Shown: piece by piece, positions 1 through 7,793 of the stretch | How positions within the stretch are numbered: the stretch's first letter is position 1 | Layout of the letters: each line of letters opens with the position of its first letter | Source of the DNA: JAWXBM01 sp034440115 | GTDB taxonomy: Bacteria > Pseudomonadota > Gammaproteobacteria > Xanthomonadales > SZUA-36 | Assembly: GCA_034440115.1 (NCBI GenBank) | Contig: JAWXBM010000105.1 | Location: 1-29,779, forward strand | DNA: 29,779 nt | Direction: 5' to 3' | The notes under the pieces: generated by a model | What the model saw: only the letters and a program-made list of their open reading frames with translations | Told to the model about the DNA's origin: nothing | Databases searched by the model: none | Program-made: the position numbers and the translations under genes

Positions 1-652
1 CGTTTTTAAGTTTCGTTGGCCTGGGTAGCAAATTATCCAAATGCCCGCGCCATCGTGCTGGATTCTCGCCGGCGCGATACTTTCGCGCCGTGGCCCAATC
101 CAGCACGGATTCAATGCGCTGGCGTACCCGCGTAGCGGTTTCGGTTTTTTCGGTCCAGATCGGTTCCAGGCAAGCCAGAACATGCTCGTCTTTGATCTCG
201 GCTACCGGCAACGGCAGCAACAATGCCGCGTAGGTGGACAAAGTGCTTGTCCATTGCGCGGTGTGCTTGTCATTGCGCCATGATGCCTTGTGCGCATCGA
301 TGTAGCGGCCCATGCAATTTTGGAACGTGTGCGCCATGGCTTCGCGGGCCTCCTGCAATGCGGCCTGTTTAACCTTGATCGGATCCAGGCCATTCCAGAC
401 TTGCGCGCGGTAACTGTCCGCGCGTTCGCGAGCCTGTGCCAACGACACTCGCTGATTGGTCAGCGAGCCCAGACCGGCCTCCCGCAACTTGCCGGTGATG
501 CGGTCACGCCAGCGATAGGTCCAGGTCTTGCGGCCGTCTTCCTTGATCCAAAGATACAGGCCGCCGCCGTCAGCATATCGACCGGCCCTTGTCTCTTTTG
601 CCACCTTGCCTGGTGTGAGTGGTTCTACGCGCTTTCCGGGTGTCCTATTCAT
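1..652 (-). CDS. P4-type tyrosine integrase, N-terminal part (runs off left edge)
   Basis: Reading the minus strand from an ATG at 652 gives an uninterrupted frame of 217 codons to the left edge. The first ~95 residues form the arm-DNA-binding (DUF4102) domain of P4-like integrases: LTPGKV near the start, then the hallmark YADGGGLYLWI, KTWTYRWR, LGSL and SLAQARERA, ending in GLDPI. The next ~110 residues are the SAM-like core-binding domain (YIDAHKASWRNDKH, then IESVLDWATARKYR and ENPARW). The catalytic domain with the Arg/His/Tyr residues lies outside the window, so activity cannot be judged. A ribosome binding site (ACGGAGA) lies seven bases before the ATG. Such enzymes move genomic islands and prophages into tRNA 3' ends, and a tRNA-Ser-like end lies ~210 bases behind the start. 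The family is secure; the element's content is unseen. Confidence 0.93.
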   Translation of the reverse strand, partial: MNRTPGKRVEPLTPGKVAKETRAGRYADGGGLYLWIKEDGRKTWTYRWRDRITGKLREAGLGSLTNQRVSLAQARERADSYRAQVWNGLDPIKVKQAALQEAREAMAHTFQNCMGRYIDAHKASWRNDKHTAQWTSTLSTYAALLLPLPVAEIKDEHVLACLEPIWTEKTETATRVRQRIESVLDWATARKYRAGENPARWRGHLDNLLPRPTKLKN

Positions 653-679
653 GCCTGGTCTCCGTTGGTTTTAGTTTGA

Positions 680-694
680 CGGACGGTGCGTCCG
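680..694. promoter_or_regulatory. Palindrome upstream of the integrase start
   Basis: CGGACG-GTG-CGTCCG is a perfect six-base inverted repeat around three bases, 28 bases upstream of the integrase ATG. It has no T-run, so it is not a terminator in either direction. Its position fits an operator or a recombination-factor site controlling integrase expression. That role is inferred from position alone. Confidence 0.35.
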
Positions 695-757
695 CCCAGC
701 CTGTTTTTTGTGTTCTTTACTTTGTTCCATACAGGATACTCCGGACGTGTACGGTTT

Positions 758-820
758 GCAACGGACAGCGATAAACAGCAAAGAACGGCAGACGTAGACA
801 GGGCAACGGATACAGCGGAC
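758..820 (+). repeat. Short direct repeats between integrase and att site
   Basis: GCAACGGACAGCG (758-770) and GCAACGGATACAGCGG (803-818) are near-copies 45 bases apart, with a weaker related copy AGAACGGCAGAC (782-793) between them. Short direct repeats at this distance from the crossover are what arm-type integrase or excisionase sites look like. The copies are short and imperfect, so this is a suggestion. Confidence 0.35.
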
Positions 821-864
821 ATATACGGCCCCCAGCGAACAGGGGAGAACAGCGTAAATTCAGA

Positions 865-878
865 CTCTCTCTCCGCCA
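865..878 (+). other. Putative att site: 3' end of a tRNA-Ser gene
   Basis: CTCTCTCTCCGCCA reads as the end of a tRNA-Ser: acceptor strand TCTCTCC (868-874), discriminator G (875, typical of Ser) and encoded CCA (876-878), followed six bases later by a terminator. The bases before it (TTCAGA) do not make a proper T-loop (A58 and C61 are not in place), and no tRNA body is present upstream. It is therefore a fragment, as expected of the duplicated 3' end left when an island integrates into a tRNA gene. The integrase next door supports this. The intact tRNA would lie at the far end of the element, outside the window. Confidence 0.5.
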
Positions 879-883
879 AATAG

Positions 884-915
884 AAAACCCCGCTTTTGCG
901 GGGTTTTTTATTTTG
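884..915 (+). terminator. Rho-independent terminator behind the tRNA end
   Basis: AAAACCCCGC-TTTT-GCGGGGTTTTTTATTTT is a strong GC stem with four-base loop and T-run. It directly follows the tRNA-Ser-like 3' end, so it is probably the native terminator of that tRNA gene. The 168 bases from here to deaD contain no gene. A TATGAT hexamer at 1013-1018 could be a -10 box for deaD, but no matching -35 is evident. Confidence 0.85.
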
Positions 916-1082
916 CCGGTTCGATGCTCAGCCCCAATTATCGTTGACCAGCACTTTTTGCGCGTTATCACTTTGGTTACTTTAAACGGAGATATCGGCT
1001 GTCTGGAAGGGGTATGATAGCGGCCCCTTAGCTCCTGCAAGTCATCAGCTTTGCAGCGATCTTATTCAGACAGGATTTTCCG

Positions 1083-2825
1083 ATGTCCAAAGCCACACCA
1101 ACGCAGAGCGGTTTCAAACAACTGAACCTGCCCGATTTTCTACTTTCAACCTTGCAGGAAGTGGGCTACGAGAGTCCGACTCCTATTCAGGAACAGGCCA
1201 TTCCGCCATTATTGGAAGGGCGCGATCTGCTCGGTCATGCACCTACCGGCACAGGCAAAACAGCGGCTTTTGCTTTGCCTTTGCTGGCCAACACCGATGT
1301 GAAGGACAGCGCCGTACAGGTTCTGGTTTTGGTGCCCACGCGCGAACTGGCCATCCAGGTGGCCGAAGCGTTTCAGCGCTATGCCGGCCATATCAAAGGT
1401 TTTCATGTTTTGCCGATTTACGGTGGGCAGGAGTATGCCGGCCAGATAAGGCAGTTGAAGCGGGGTGTGCACGTGGTGGTGGGTACGCCTGGCCGGGTGA
1501 TGGACCACATGCGCAAGGGCACGTTGAAACTGGCTGGGCTAAAAGCCCTGGTTTTGGATGAGGCCGATGAAATGCTGCGCATGGGCTTTATTGATGATGT
1601 GCAGTGGGTATTGGAACAGACGCCTCCTGGTCGGCAAATTGCACTTTTCTCCGCCACCATGCCTGCCGAAATCCAGAAGATTGCCCGCAAGCATCTGCAA
1701 AACCCCAGTGAAATTTCCATCAAGACTAAAACGGCATCGCCGGCCACCATCCGCCAGCGTTACTGGCTGGTCAATGGAATGCACAAGCTGGATGCGCTTA
1801 CCCGCATTCTGGAGGTGGAGCCTTTCGATGCCATGCTGATATTTGTCCGCACTCGCATCGCCACCACCGAGTTGGCTGAAAAGTTGCAAGCCAGGGGTTT
1901 TGCCGCAGAAGCGCTGAATGGCGACATGGCCCAGAAAGATCGTGAGCGAAAAATCACCCAACTCAAAAATGGCAAGCTGGATTTGTTGGTCGCCACCGAT
2001 GTCGCTGCCCGCGGGCTGGATGTGGACAGGATCAGCCATGTGCTCAATTTTGATATTCCGCACGATACCGAAGCTTATATTCACCGCATTGGCCGCACCG
2101 GTCGGGCCGGGCGTACCGGTGATGCCATCCTGTTCGTTGCGCCGCGTGAACAGCGTATGTTGCGCGCCATTGAACAGGCCACCCGGCAGGAAATTGCCCA
2201 ACTGGAACTACCCTCAACCGAGCGGGTAAACAACAAGCGCATTGCGGATTTCAAGCAGTCCATCAGTGACACGCTCGCTGTTGGAGAGCTGGATTTCATG
2301 CAAAACCTGCTGGAGCAATACCAGCAAGAGCATGCTATTCCGGCCATAACCGTGGCGGCGGCCCTGGCCAAGATGACGCTGGGTGATGCGCCTTTATTGC
2401 TGCAACCCGACCCTCCTGCCTCGACCCGGTTCAGCCGCGAAAAAGAGCCTCGGCAACAACGTGAGGGCAAGGGCAAACAAGGCCCAAAGAAAGAAGGCAA
2501 GCCCAAGTTGTTTGGTGGCATGCAGACCTATCGCATTTCGGTTGGACGCAAAGACGGTGTGAAGCCCGGCAATATTGTTGGAGCCATTACCAACGAAGCC
2601 GGTTTGGATGGACAGCACATTGGCAATATTTCGATAGAAAATACCTACTGCCTGGTGGACCTTCCTGCCGGTATGCCCGATGACATTCTGAACGGCCTTA
2701 AATCAGTCAAGGTCTGTGGCAAAAGGATGGATATTGCTTTGAGTAATGAACAACCTCGCCCCAAGGCAAGAAAGCCAAGTGCACCGAGCGGCAAACCAAA
2801 AAGGCGCGCTCCTACAGGGGCTTGA
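1083..2825 (+). CDS. deaD: DEAD-box RNA helicase DeaD/CsdA
   Basis: This is an ATP-dependent RNA helicase that unwinds structured RNA in ribosome assembly and mRNA turnover, mainly in the cold. All family motifs are visible in 580 residues: Q motif (GFKQLNLP at the N-terminus, PTPIQEQA), motif I APTGTGKT with Lys59, DEAD at 159-162, SAT (LFSATMP), ARGLD and HRIGRTGRAGRTG. After the helicase core come a basic linker (around residues 445-475, rich in Lys, Arg, Glu, Gln) and a DbpA-like RNA-binding domain beginning YRISVGRKDGVKPGNIVGAI, then a basic tail. This order distinguishes DeaD/CsdA from RhlE and RhlB. Length is slightly below the ~630 of E. coli DeaD. The ATG follows AGGAT at suitable distance. 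It stands alone with its own terminator. Confidence 0.95.
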   Translation: MSKATPTQSGFKQLNLPDFLLSTLQEVGYESPTPIQEQAIPPLLEGRDLLGHAPTGTGKTAAFALPLLANTDVKDSAVQVLVLVPTRELAIQVAEAFQRYAGHIKGFHVLPIYGGQEYAGQIRQLKRGVHVVVGTPGRVMDHMRKGTLKLAGLKALVLDEADEMLRMGFIDDVQWVLEQTPPGRQIALFSATMPAEIQKIARKHLQNPSEISIKTKTASPATIRQRYWLVNGMHKLDALTRILEVEPFDAMLIFVRTRIATTELAEKLQARGFAAEALNGDMAQKDRERKITQLKNGKLDLLVATDVAARGLDVDRISHVLNFDIPHDTEAYIHRIGRTGRAGRTGDAILFVAPREQRMLRAIEQATRQEIAQLELPSTERVNNKRIADFKQSISDTLAVGELDFMQNLLEQYQQEHAIPAITVAAALAKMTLGDAPLLLQPDPPASTRFSREKEPRQQREGKGKQGPKKEGKPKLFGGMQTYRISVGRKDGVKPGNIVGAITNEAGLDGQHIGNISIENTYCLVDLPAGMPDDILNGLKSVKVCGKRMDIALSNEQPRPKARKPSAPSGKPKRRAPTGA

Positions 2826-2830
2826 TATCA

Positions 2831-2862
2831 AAACGCCCGCTTTTGCGGGCGTTTTGCTTTTT
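2831..2862. terminator. Bidirectional terminator between deaD and TonB receptor
   Basis: AAACGCCCGC-TTTT-GCGGGCGTTT with T-rich flank on the plus side and A-rich flank on the other. It begins five bases after the deaD stop and ends 17 bases from the stop of the convergent TonB-receptor gene, so it can serve both. Confidence 0.85.
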
Positions 2863-2878
2863 TGCTCAGAGCAAGCTG

Positions 2879-5233
2879 TCAGAAGCGTTGCGCCCAGCGA
2901 ATGCCAAAACTGCGTGGCCTGATAAAGTTGGTACGATCATCGATGCCGCTCGGGCTGTCATAGCCAGGGTCGCCATAGTTGATTACACCGCGTTCGTTGG
3001 TCACGTTGTTGGCATACAGTGTGATTGACCAGTTATCTTTCTCGATTCCGGTAGTCAGGCCCAATACACCGTAAGAATCCATCCACCTACGCCGCGTGTT
3101 TGACACTTCCAGGTCGTTCCAGGCACCGTCTCGGTAAGACCAGGCTACCTGGGCAAACATCGGCAAACTGCCTGCATCAAAGGTATAGCGACTGATAAAG
3201 GTGTATTGCAACTCAGGCACAAAAGGCATGGGCGTGCCGTCTGGCGCATCAGGCGGCAGCCCATCTATACGATCCTGATCATCGCGCCAGAAGGATTCGG
3301 CCAGTGACGCATCGTTGTATGAGCCCGCCAGTGACAGCAACAGATTATCAGTTGCGGCCCAATCCAGGTCGAATTCAATACCCTTGGTACGGGCATTACC
3401 TACGTTTTGGATGATGGTCAGATTGGATATGGTGAAATCCAGAAAACCGTACTGGAAGTCATTCCAGTCGACGATGTAGGCTGCACCATTGAAACGCACA
3501 GTGCCGTCAGCCCACTGGGTTTTCCAGCCGATTTCATAGTTTTCCACAAAGTCAGGCTCATATTTGGGAATGCCAGGAACCCGGGCGCGGTTTACACCAC
3601 CGGCGCGGAAACCCTCCGACCAGGTGAAATAAATCATCTTATCGTCGGTGACTTCCCACTCCAGACTGACCTTGCCGGCCCAGTCGTCACCGCTTGATAC
3701 ATCATCCAGAATGCCGGTGTTAAAGCAGGGATATTGCGGCGTACCGTTAACCCGGTCTTCAACAAAATCACCGCTTGCGTCGTAGAAACCGGTGCAATGG
3801 CCGATAAACCCATTGAAGCCAAACAGCGAGTTGTCATATTCAAAATATCGAGCACCCAGCGTCAGGGTGAAGGCAGAGCCTAAATCGATGTAGGCTTCAC
3901 CAAACAAGGCAGCATCTTTATCGACACGACGTTGGAAGGTCTGCCAGGTTGTATGTCCATTTTCAATGACGGAATCAGCAGGGTTCATATCGGGCACTAT
4001 CCACTGGAGGTCGAACAAGTGCTCTTGCCTTTGGTAGAACAAACCCGTCACCCAGCGAATGCTGCCATCGGGCGATGACTGCAAACGGATTTCGTGGCTG
4101 TTGCGATTGAAGTTCTGATCGCCAGAAACATACTGCGAAGGATCAGCACAATCGCCATTAGCATCGTAGTAATAGCAGGAACCGAATGATTCCAAATATT
4201 CAGCATAGCCGGAGTAGTCATAGGAACTTAAAACATCCCGATCCAGATAGGCGCCGGCATATACCAGGTTCATATTGCCGATGTCACCGTCCACAGTCAA
4301 ACTAGCCTGATACCAGTTTTCATCTGACCAGTTGGGGAAGAAGAACGAAGTTTGCTGGTCGCCACCGGTGAATTCCGGGTTCTCCAGCCAGGACCCATTA
4401 ACTTCGGAATCCTGGTACATGAGGCCCGGTGTGACGGTCCAATTTTCATTCAGGTCGATTTTCAACAGGCTGCGGAAACCGGCAGTCTTTACCGTATTGA
4501 AATCATCATCAACCAGTGCCGCGTTATTATTAACGATGCCACTGCCCAGGAAAAGGAGCTCACCTTCAACATTGTCAATCCAGCCGGCTTCATCCTGGTA
4601 CCAGGCCACCAGCCTGACGGCCATGTTGTCGTTGATGGGGATGTTGACAAAGCCATCCAGCCCGAAGCCTTCCCCGCCATGTGAAACTGTGTCGCCGTAT
4701 ATGTCGTAGCCACCCTGGAACTCACCGATGACCGGCTTGTTGGTGATAATGCGAATGGTACCGGCCTGGCTGCCTTGTCCATACAGGGTTCCCTGCGGAC
4801 CGGACAACGCTTCTATGCGTTCGATGTCGTAAACGTGGACATCGAGAATCTGGTTAATGGTTGTGACTGGCTGCTCGTCGAGGTAAACACCCACACTGGG
4901 CATGGAACCAGAGTGGATACCGTCTCCGCCACTGGAAATACCCCGCATATAAACCTGACCATAGCCTGGGCCATTAGAGGTGTAACTGACAGTTGGCATG
5001 TACAGGATGTAATCGTCAAAACCCTTGACCTGTAGGTTTTCCAGTTGCTCATTTCCCAGCACCTGGATGGAAACGGGCACGTCCTGAAGGTTTTCAGTTC
5101 GTTTCTGTGCGGTGACCACAACTTCTTCCAACGCACTGGCTGCCATTGCTGGTGAGGCTATGGTTGCGACAAAGGCACCCGCTAAGGCCAATGAAATGGA
5201 ATGGCTGAGCGGTGCTCGGTGTAGTTTTCTCAT
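2879..5233 (-). CDS. TonB-dependent outer-membrane receptor
   Basis: 784 residues. A signal peptide (about 1-31, cleaved after SPAMA) is followed at once by a TonB box (EEVVVTA, 36-42). Next comes a plug domain (about 45-165, with VPVSIQVLG, PTVSY, GSQAGTIRI), then a long beta-barrel that ends in Phe (RWAQRF), as outer-membrane barrels do. The protein takes up a scarce ligand across the outer membrane using TonB-ExbBD energy. The EEVVVTAQKR start and SGPQGTLYG plug motif place it with the receptors abundant in marine gamma- and alphaproteobacteria, whose ligands include glycans and small organics as well as iron chelates. The ligand cannot be told here. A GGGGAGA ribosome binding site supports the start. 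It is divergent from a TPR-sulfotransferase, a pairing seen repeatedly in such bacteria. Confidence 0.93.
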   Translation of the reverse strand: MRKLHRAPLSHSISLALAGAFVATIASPAMAASALEEVVVTAQKRTENLQDVPVSIQVLGNEQLENLQVKGFDDYILYMPTVSYTSNGPGYGQVYMRGISSGGDGIHSGSMPSVGVYLDEQPVTTINQILDVHVYDIERIEALSGPQGTLYGQGSQAGTIRIITNKPVIGEFQGGYDIYGDTVSHGGEGFGLDGFVNIPINDNMAVRLVAWYQDEAGWIDNVEGELLFLGSGIVNNNAALVDDDFNTVKTAGFRSLLKIDLNENWTVTPGLMYQDSEVNGSWLENPEFTGGDQQTSFFFPNWSDENWYQASLTVDGDIGNMNLVYAGAYLDRDVLSSYDYSGYAEYLESFGSCYYYDANGDCADPSQYVSGDQNFNRNSHEIRLQSSPDGSIRWVTGLFYQRQEHLFDLQWIVPDMNPADSVIENGHTTWQTFQRRVDKDAALFGEAYIDLGSAFTLTLGARYFEYDNSLFGFNGFIGHCTGFYDASGDFVEDRVNGTPQYPCFNTGILDDVSSGDDWAGKVSLEWEVTDDKMIYFTWSEGFRAGGVNRARVPGIPKYEPDFVENYEIGWKTQWADGTVRFNGAAYIVDWNDFQYGFLDFTISNLTIIQNVGNARTKGIEFDLDWAATDNLLLSLAGSYNDASLAESFWRDDQDRIDGLPPDAPDGTPMPFVPELQYTFISRYTFDAGSLPMFAQVAWSYRDGAWNDLEVSNTRRRWMDSYGVLGLTTGIEKDNWSITLYANNVTNERGVINYGDPGYDSPSGIDDRTNFIRPRSFGIRWAQRF

Positions 5234-5547
5234 GCAAAGATCTCCCCGGAGATGATGGCTGGACTCAAGGATATCCCCAATGGATTCCCCACGTTTAACT
5301 GACGGGCAGAGCGTTTATTAAAACTCTGAATCGCGTTTTGAATGCATTTCAGACTGCACGACAGTTGGCTGCTATTGAATTATTGTAGGCTCAGTTTATG
5401 CTGACTTCGGCCTTAACAGCAAATTAAGATTTAAAAAACTTAACCCAGCATGTTTTACTGTTTGGCAATAGCCGGTGTAGGCTTGGCCCAAAATGATTCC
5501 AGAAACATTATCAATCTACGTAAGTCTTCGTGCAAGTAGGGAATTAA
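5234..5547. other. Divergent intergenic region, no gene seen
   Basis: 314 bases between the starts of the TonB receptor and the TPR-sulfotransferase, AT-rich in the middle (about 5380-5460). It must hold both promoters. No convincing -35/-10 pair, operator palindrome, Fur-like site or small ORF with a ribosome binding site was recognised. Confidence 0.6.
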
Positions 5548-7557
5548 ATGAACCAAACTGATTCTGAACCACGCGGCAGTATAAAAACTGCTTTGCAGCA
5601 TGCCGCCAAGCTATTGCGCAGCAATCCCGCATTAGCAGAAGAGCAGGCGCGTGAAGTGCTCAAGGTGATTCCAGATTCCGAACCGGGCAGGCGGATTCTG
5701 GCGGCTGCTTTACGCGGCCAGGGCAAAGCAGAAGCCAGTCTGGAGCAGTTGCAGAGTCTGGTTGAAATTAACCAGGGCTCAGCCGGCTTTCTCAATGAAT
5801 GGGGCCAGTCTTTGGCAGCAGCAGGAAGAAACCAGGAAGCTTTGTCTGCCTTGCAGCGAGCTGTTCAGTTGGATCCAAACCAGCCAGATGCCTGGCGTGT
5901 GCTGGGCGATCAACGCATGCTTGCGGGCGATGAGGCTGGCGCGCAAAAGGCCTACCAGCGTTACAGCGCTTTAACGGTACGGTTTCCCGAATTGGCAGAA
6001 GCTGCCGAGTTGATGCGCACGGGCAAGCTCGGTAAAGCCGAGCCTCTGGTGCGGGCATTTTTGAAACAACATCCTGATGATGTCAACGGGCTGCGCATGC
6101 TGGCTGACCTTGCCATGAAGCTCAGTCGCTATGACGATGCACGCTCGCTGTTGGAGCGTTGTCTGCAACTGGCACCGGATTTTCATTTGGCGCGGCACAA
6201 TTATGCTGTGGTGCTGACGCGGCAGAATCGTCTGGATGAAGCCCGTCAGCAAATTGAGCGGTTATTGGCAATTGATCCGGGTAATGCGAATTACCAGCTC
6301 CTGAAAGGGACTATCCTGGTGCAAAGCGGTGATCATAAGCCGGCTTTGGAAATCTATGAGCGGGTGCTGAAATTCTATCCGAATCAAGCCCGGGCGCAGA
6401 TGAACTATGCCCATACGCTGAAAACCGTTGGTCGGGTGGAGGAGTCCATAGCTGCTTACCATCGCTGCATTAAAATGAACCCGGGTATTGGCGAGGCCTA
6501 TTGGAGCCTGGCTAATCTCAAGACTTATCGTTTCAGTGATGAGGAAATCAAACTGATGCGGTCGCAGCTGGTGGAGGAGGGTGGCGATCCGGACGATCAG
6601 TCGCACCTGGCTTTTGCCCTGGGTAAGGCCTTTGAAGACAACGGTGATTTTGAGCAGTCATTCAATTACTACTCGCGCGGCAATGAAATTCGCAAGATTC
6701 ACCACCGGCACAACGTCAAGATCAACGTGTTCAACACGGTGCGGCAAATCAAGGCACTGACAAAGGAGTTCTATGCCGCGCGCCAGGGCTGGGGCTGTCC
6801 CGAGCCAGATCCTATTTTCATCGTCGGTTTACCCCGCTCTGGCTCAACCCTGATGGAACAGATTCTGGCCAGCCACTCTCAGGTTGAGGGTACAGCCGAG
6901 TTGATGGACATCATTCAGATATCGCGTCGTCTGGGCGAACGCTCTAAAGAAAACCCGGCTTCAAAATATCCCGAAGTGCTGGCCACGCTGAGCGAACAGC
7001 AGTGCCGTGAACTGGGCGAGCAGTATCTGGAAACAACCCGGGTGCAGCGTGGGGACCGTCCATTTTTTATCGACAAGATGCCCAATAATTTTCAACATGT
7101 GGGTTTGATCCATTTGATATTACCCAATGCGAAGATCATTGATGCCCGCCGACATCCGATGGCTTGCTGTTTCTCAGGCTTCAAGCAACTGTTCGCCAAA
7201 GGCCAGACCTACACCTATGACCTTTCCGGTATGGGACAGTTTTACCGCGATTACATGATCCTGATGGATCACTGGGAAGCCGTGTTGCCAGGGCGCGTTT
7301 TCCTTAATCAGTATGAAGACATGGTTGAACACACCGATGAGCAGATTCGCCGGGTGCTGGATTATTGTGGCTTGCCGTTTGAAGAACAGTGTTTGCGTTT
7401 CTGGGAGACCGAACGGGCCGTGCGCACACCCAGTGCTGAACAGGTGCGGCAGCCTATCTATCGCAGCGGTTTGGAGCAATGGCGTAATTTTGAACCTTTC
7501 CTTGAGCCCTTGAAAGATGCTCTGGGACCGGCTTTGCAACGTTATCCCATCAGCTAA
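5548..7557 (+). CDS. TPR-containing sulfotransferase
   Basis: 669 residues without an obvious signal peptide. Residues ~15-340 are a run of tetratricopeptide repeats (AFLKQHPDDVNGLRMLADLA and ARQQIERLLAIDPGNANYQL are clear units). Residues ~420-645 are a PAPS-dependent sulfotransferase domain: the 5'-phosphosulfate loop PRSGST at 429-434 preceded by IFIVGL, and a 3'-phosphate-binding segment (IIDARRHPMACCFSGFKQLF). It should transfer sulfate from PAPS to a protein, glycan or small molecule, with the TPRs choosing the partner. The acceptor is unknown. The ATG has TAGGGA seven bases upstream. It lies head-to-head with a TonB receptor, and the next gene downstream is a SulP-family anion transporter. 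The fold is secure; the substrate is not. Confidence 0.9.
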   Translation: MNQTDSEPRGSIKTALQHAAKLLRSNPALAEEQAREVLKVIPDSEPGRRILAAALRGQGKAEASLEQLQSLVEINQGSAGFLNEWGQSLAAAGRNQEALSALQRAVQLDPNQPDAWRVLGDQRMLAGDEAGAQKAYQRYSALTVRFPELAEAAELMRTGKLGKAEPLVRAFLKQHPDDVNGLRMLADLAMKLSRYDDARSLLERCLQLAPDFHLARHNYAVVLTRQNRLDEARQQIERLLAIDPGNANYQLLKGTILVQSGDHKPALEIYERVLKFYPNQARAQMNYAHTLKTVGRVEESIAAYHRCIKMNPGIGEAYWSLANLKTYRFSDEEIKLMRSQLVEEGGDPDDQSHLAFALGKAFEDNGDFEQSFNYYSRGNEIRKIHHRHNVKINVFNTVRQIKALTKEFYAARQGWGCPEPDPIFIVGLPRSGSTLMEQILASHSQVEGTAELMDIIQISRRLGERSKENPASKYPEVLATLSEQQCRELGEQYLETTRVQRGDRPFFIDKMPNNFQHVGLIHLILPNAKIIDARRHPMACCFSGFKQLFAKGQTYTYDLSGMGQFYRDYMILMDHWEAVLPGRVFLNQYEDMVEHTDEQIRRVLDYCGLPFEEQCLRFWETERAVRTPSAEQVRQPIYRSGLEQWRNFEPFLEPLKDALGPALQRYPIS

Positions 7558-7793
7558 ACAGTAATACCTCAGATCAAATATGGCGTCAGACCAAATAAGG
7601 CAGCAGCACAACAATTGGAACGTCAAGTCAATATAGCCAGGTCATTCCAGACCGACAGGAGTCGCATCTGTAATCCAGCCAGCTTTTACGAGTCGCGTTG
7701 GCTACTGAGTTAGAATAAGATGCCCGATGAAACGGGCCAGGGCCATGTTGGGTGGTCTGCACTGGAAGCAGCAGCGATCGATAAACCATAAGA

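Noticed and set aside
865..878. A complete tRNA-Ser gene
   Set aside because: The T-loop residues before the acceptor strand are wrong and no anticodon or D arm exists upstream; only the 3' end is present.
649..879. 76-codon minus-strand ORF between integrase and deaD
   Set aside because: It overlaps the tRNA-Ser-like end, the repeats and the integrase start, and resembles no protein.
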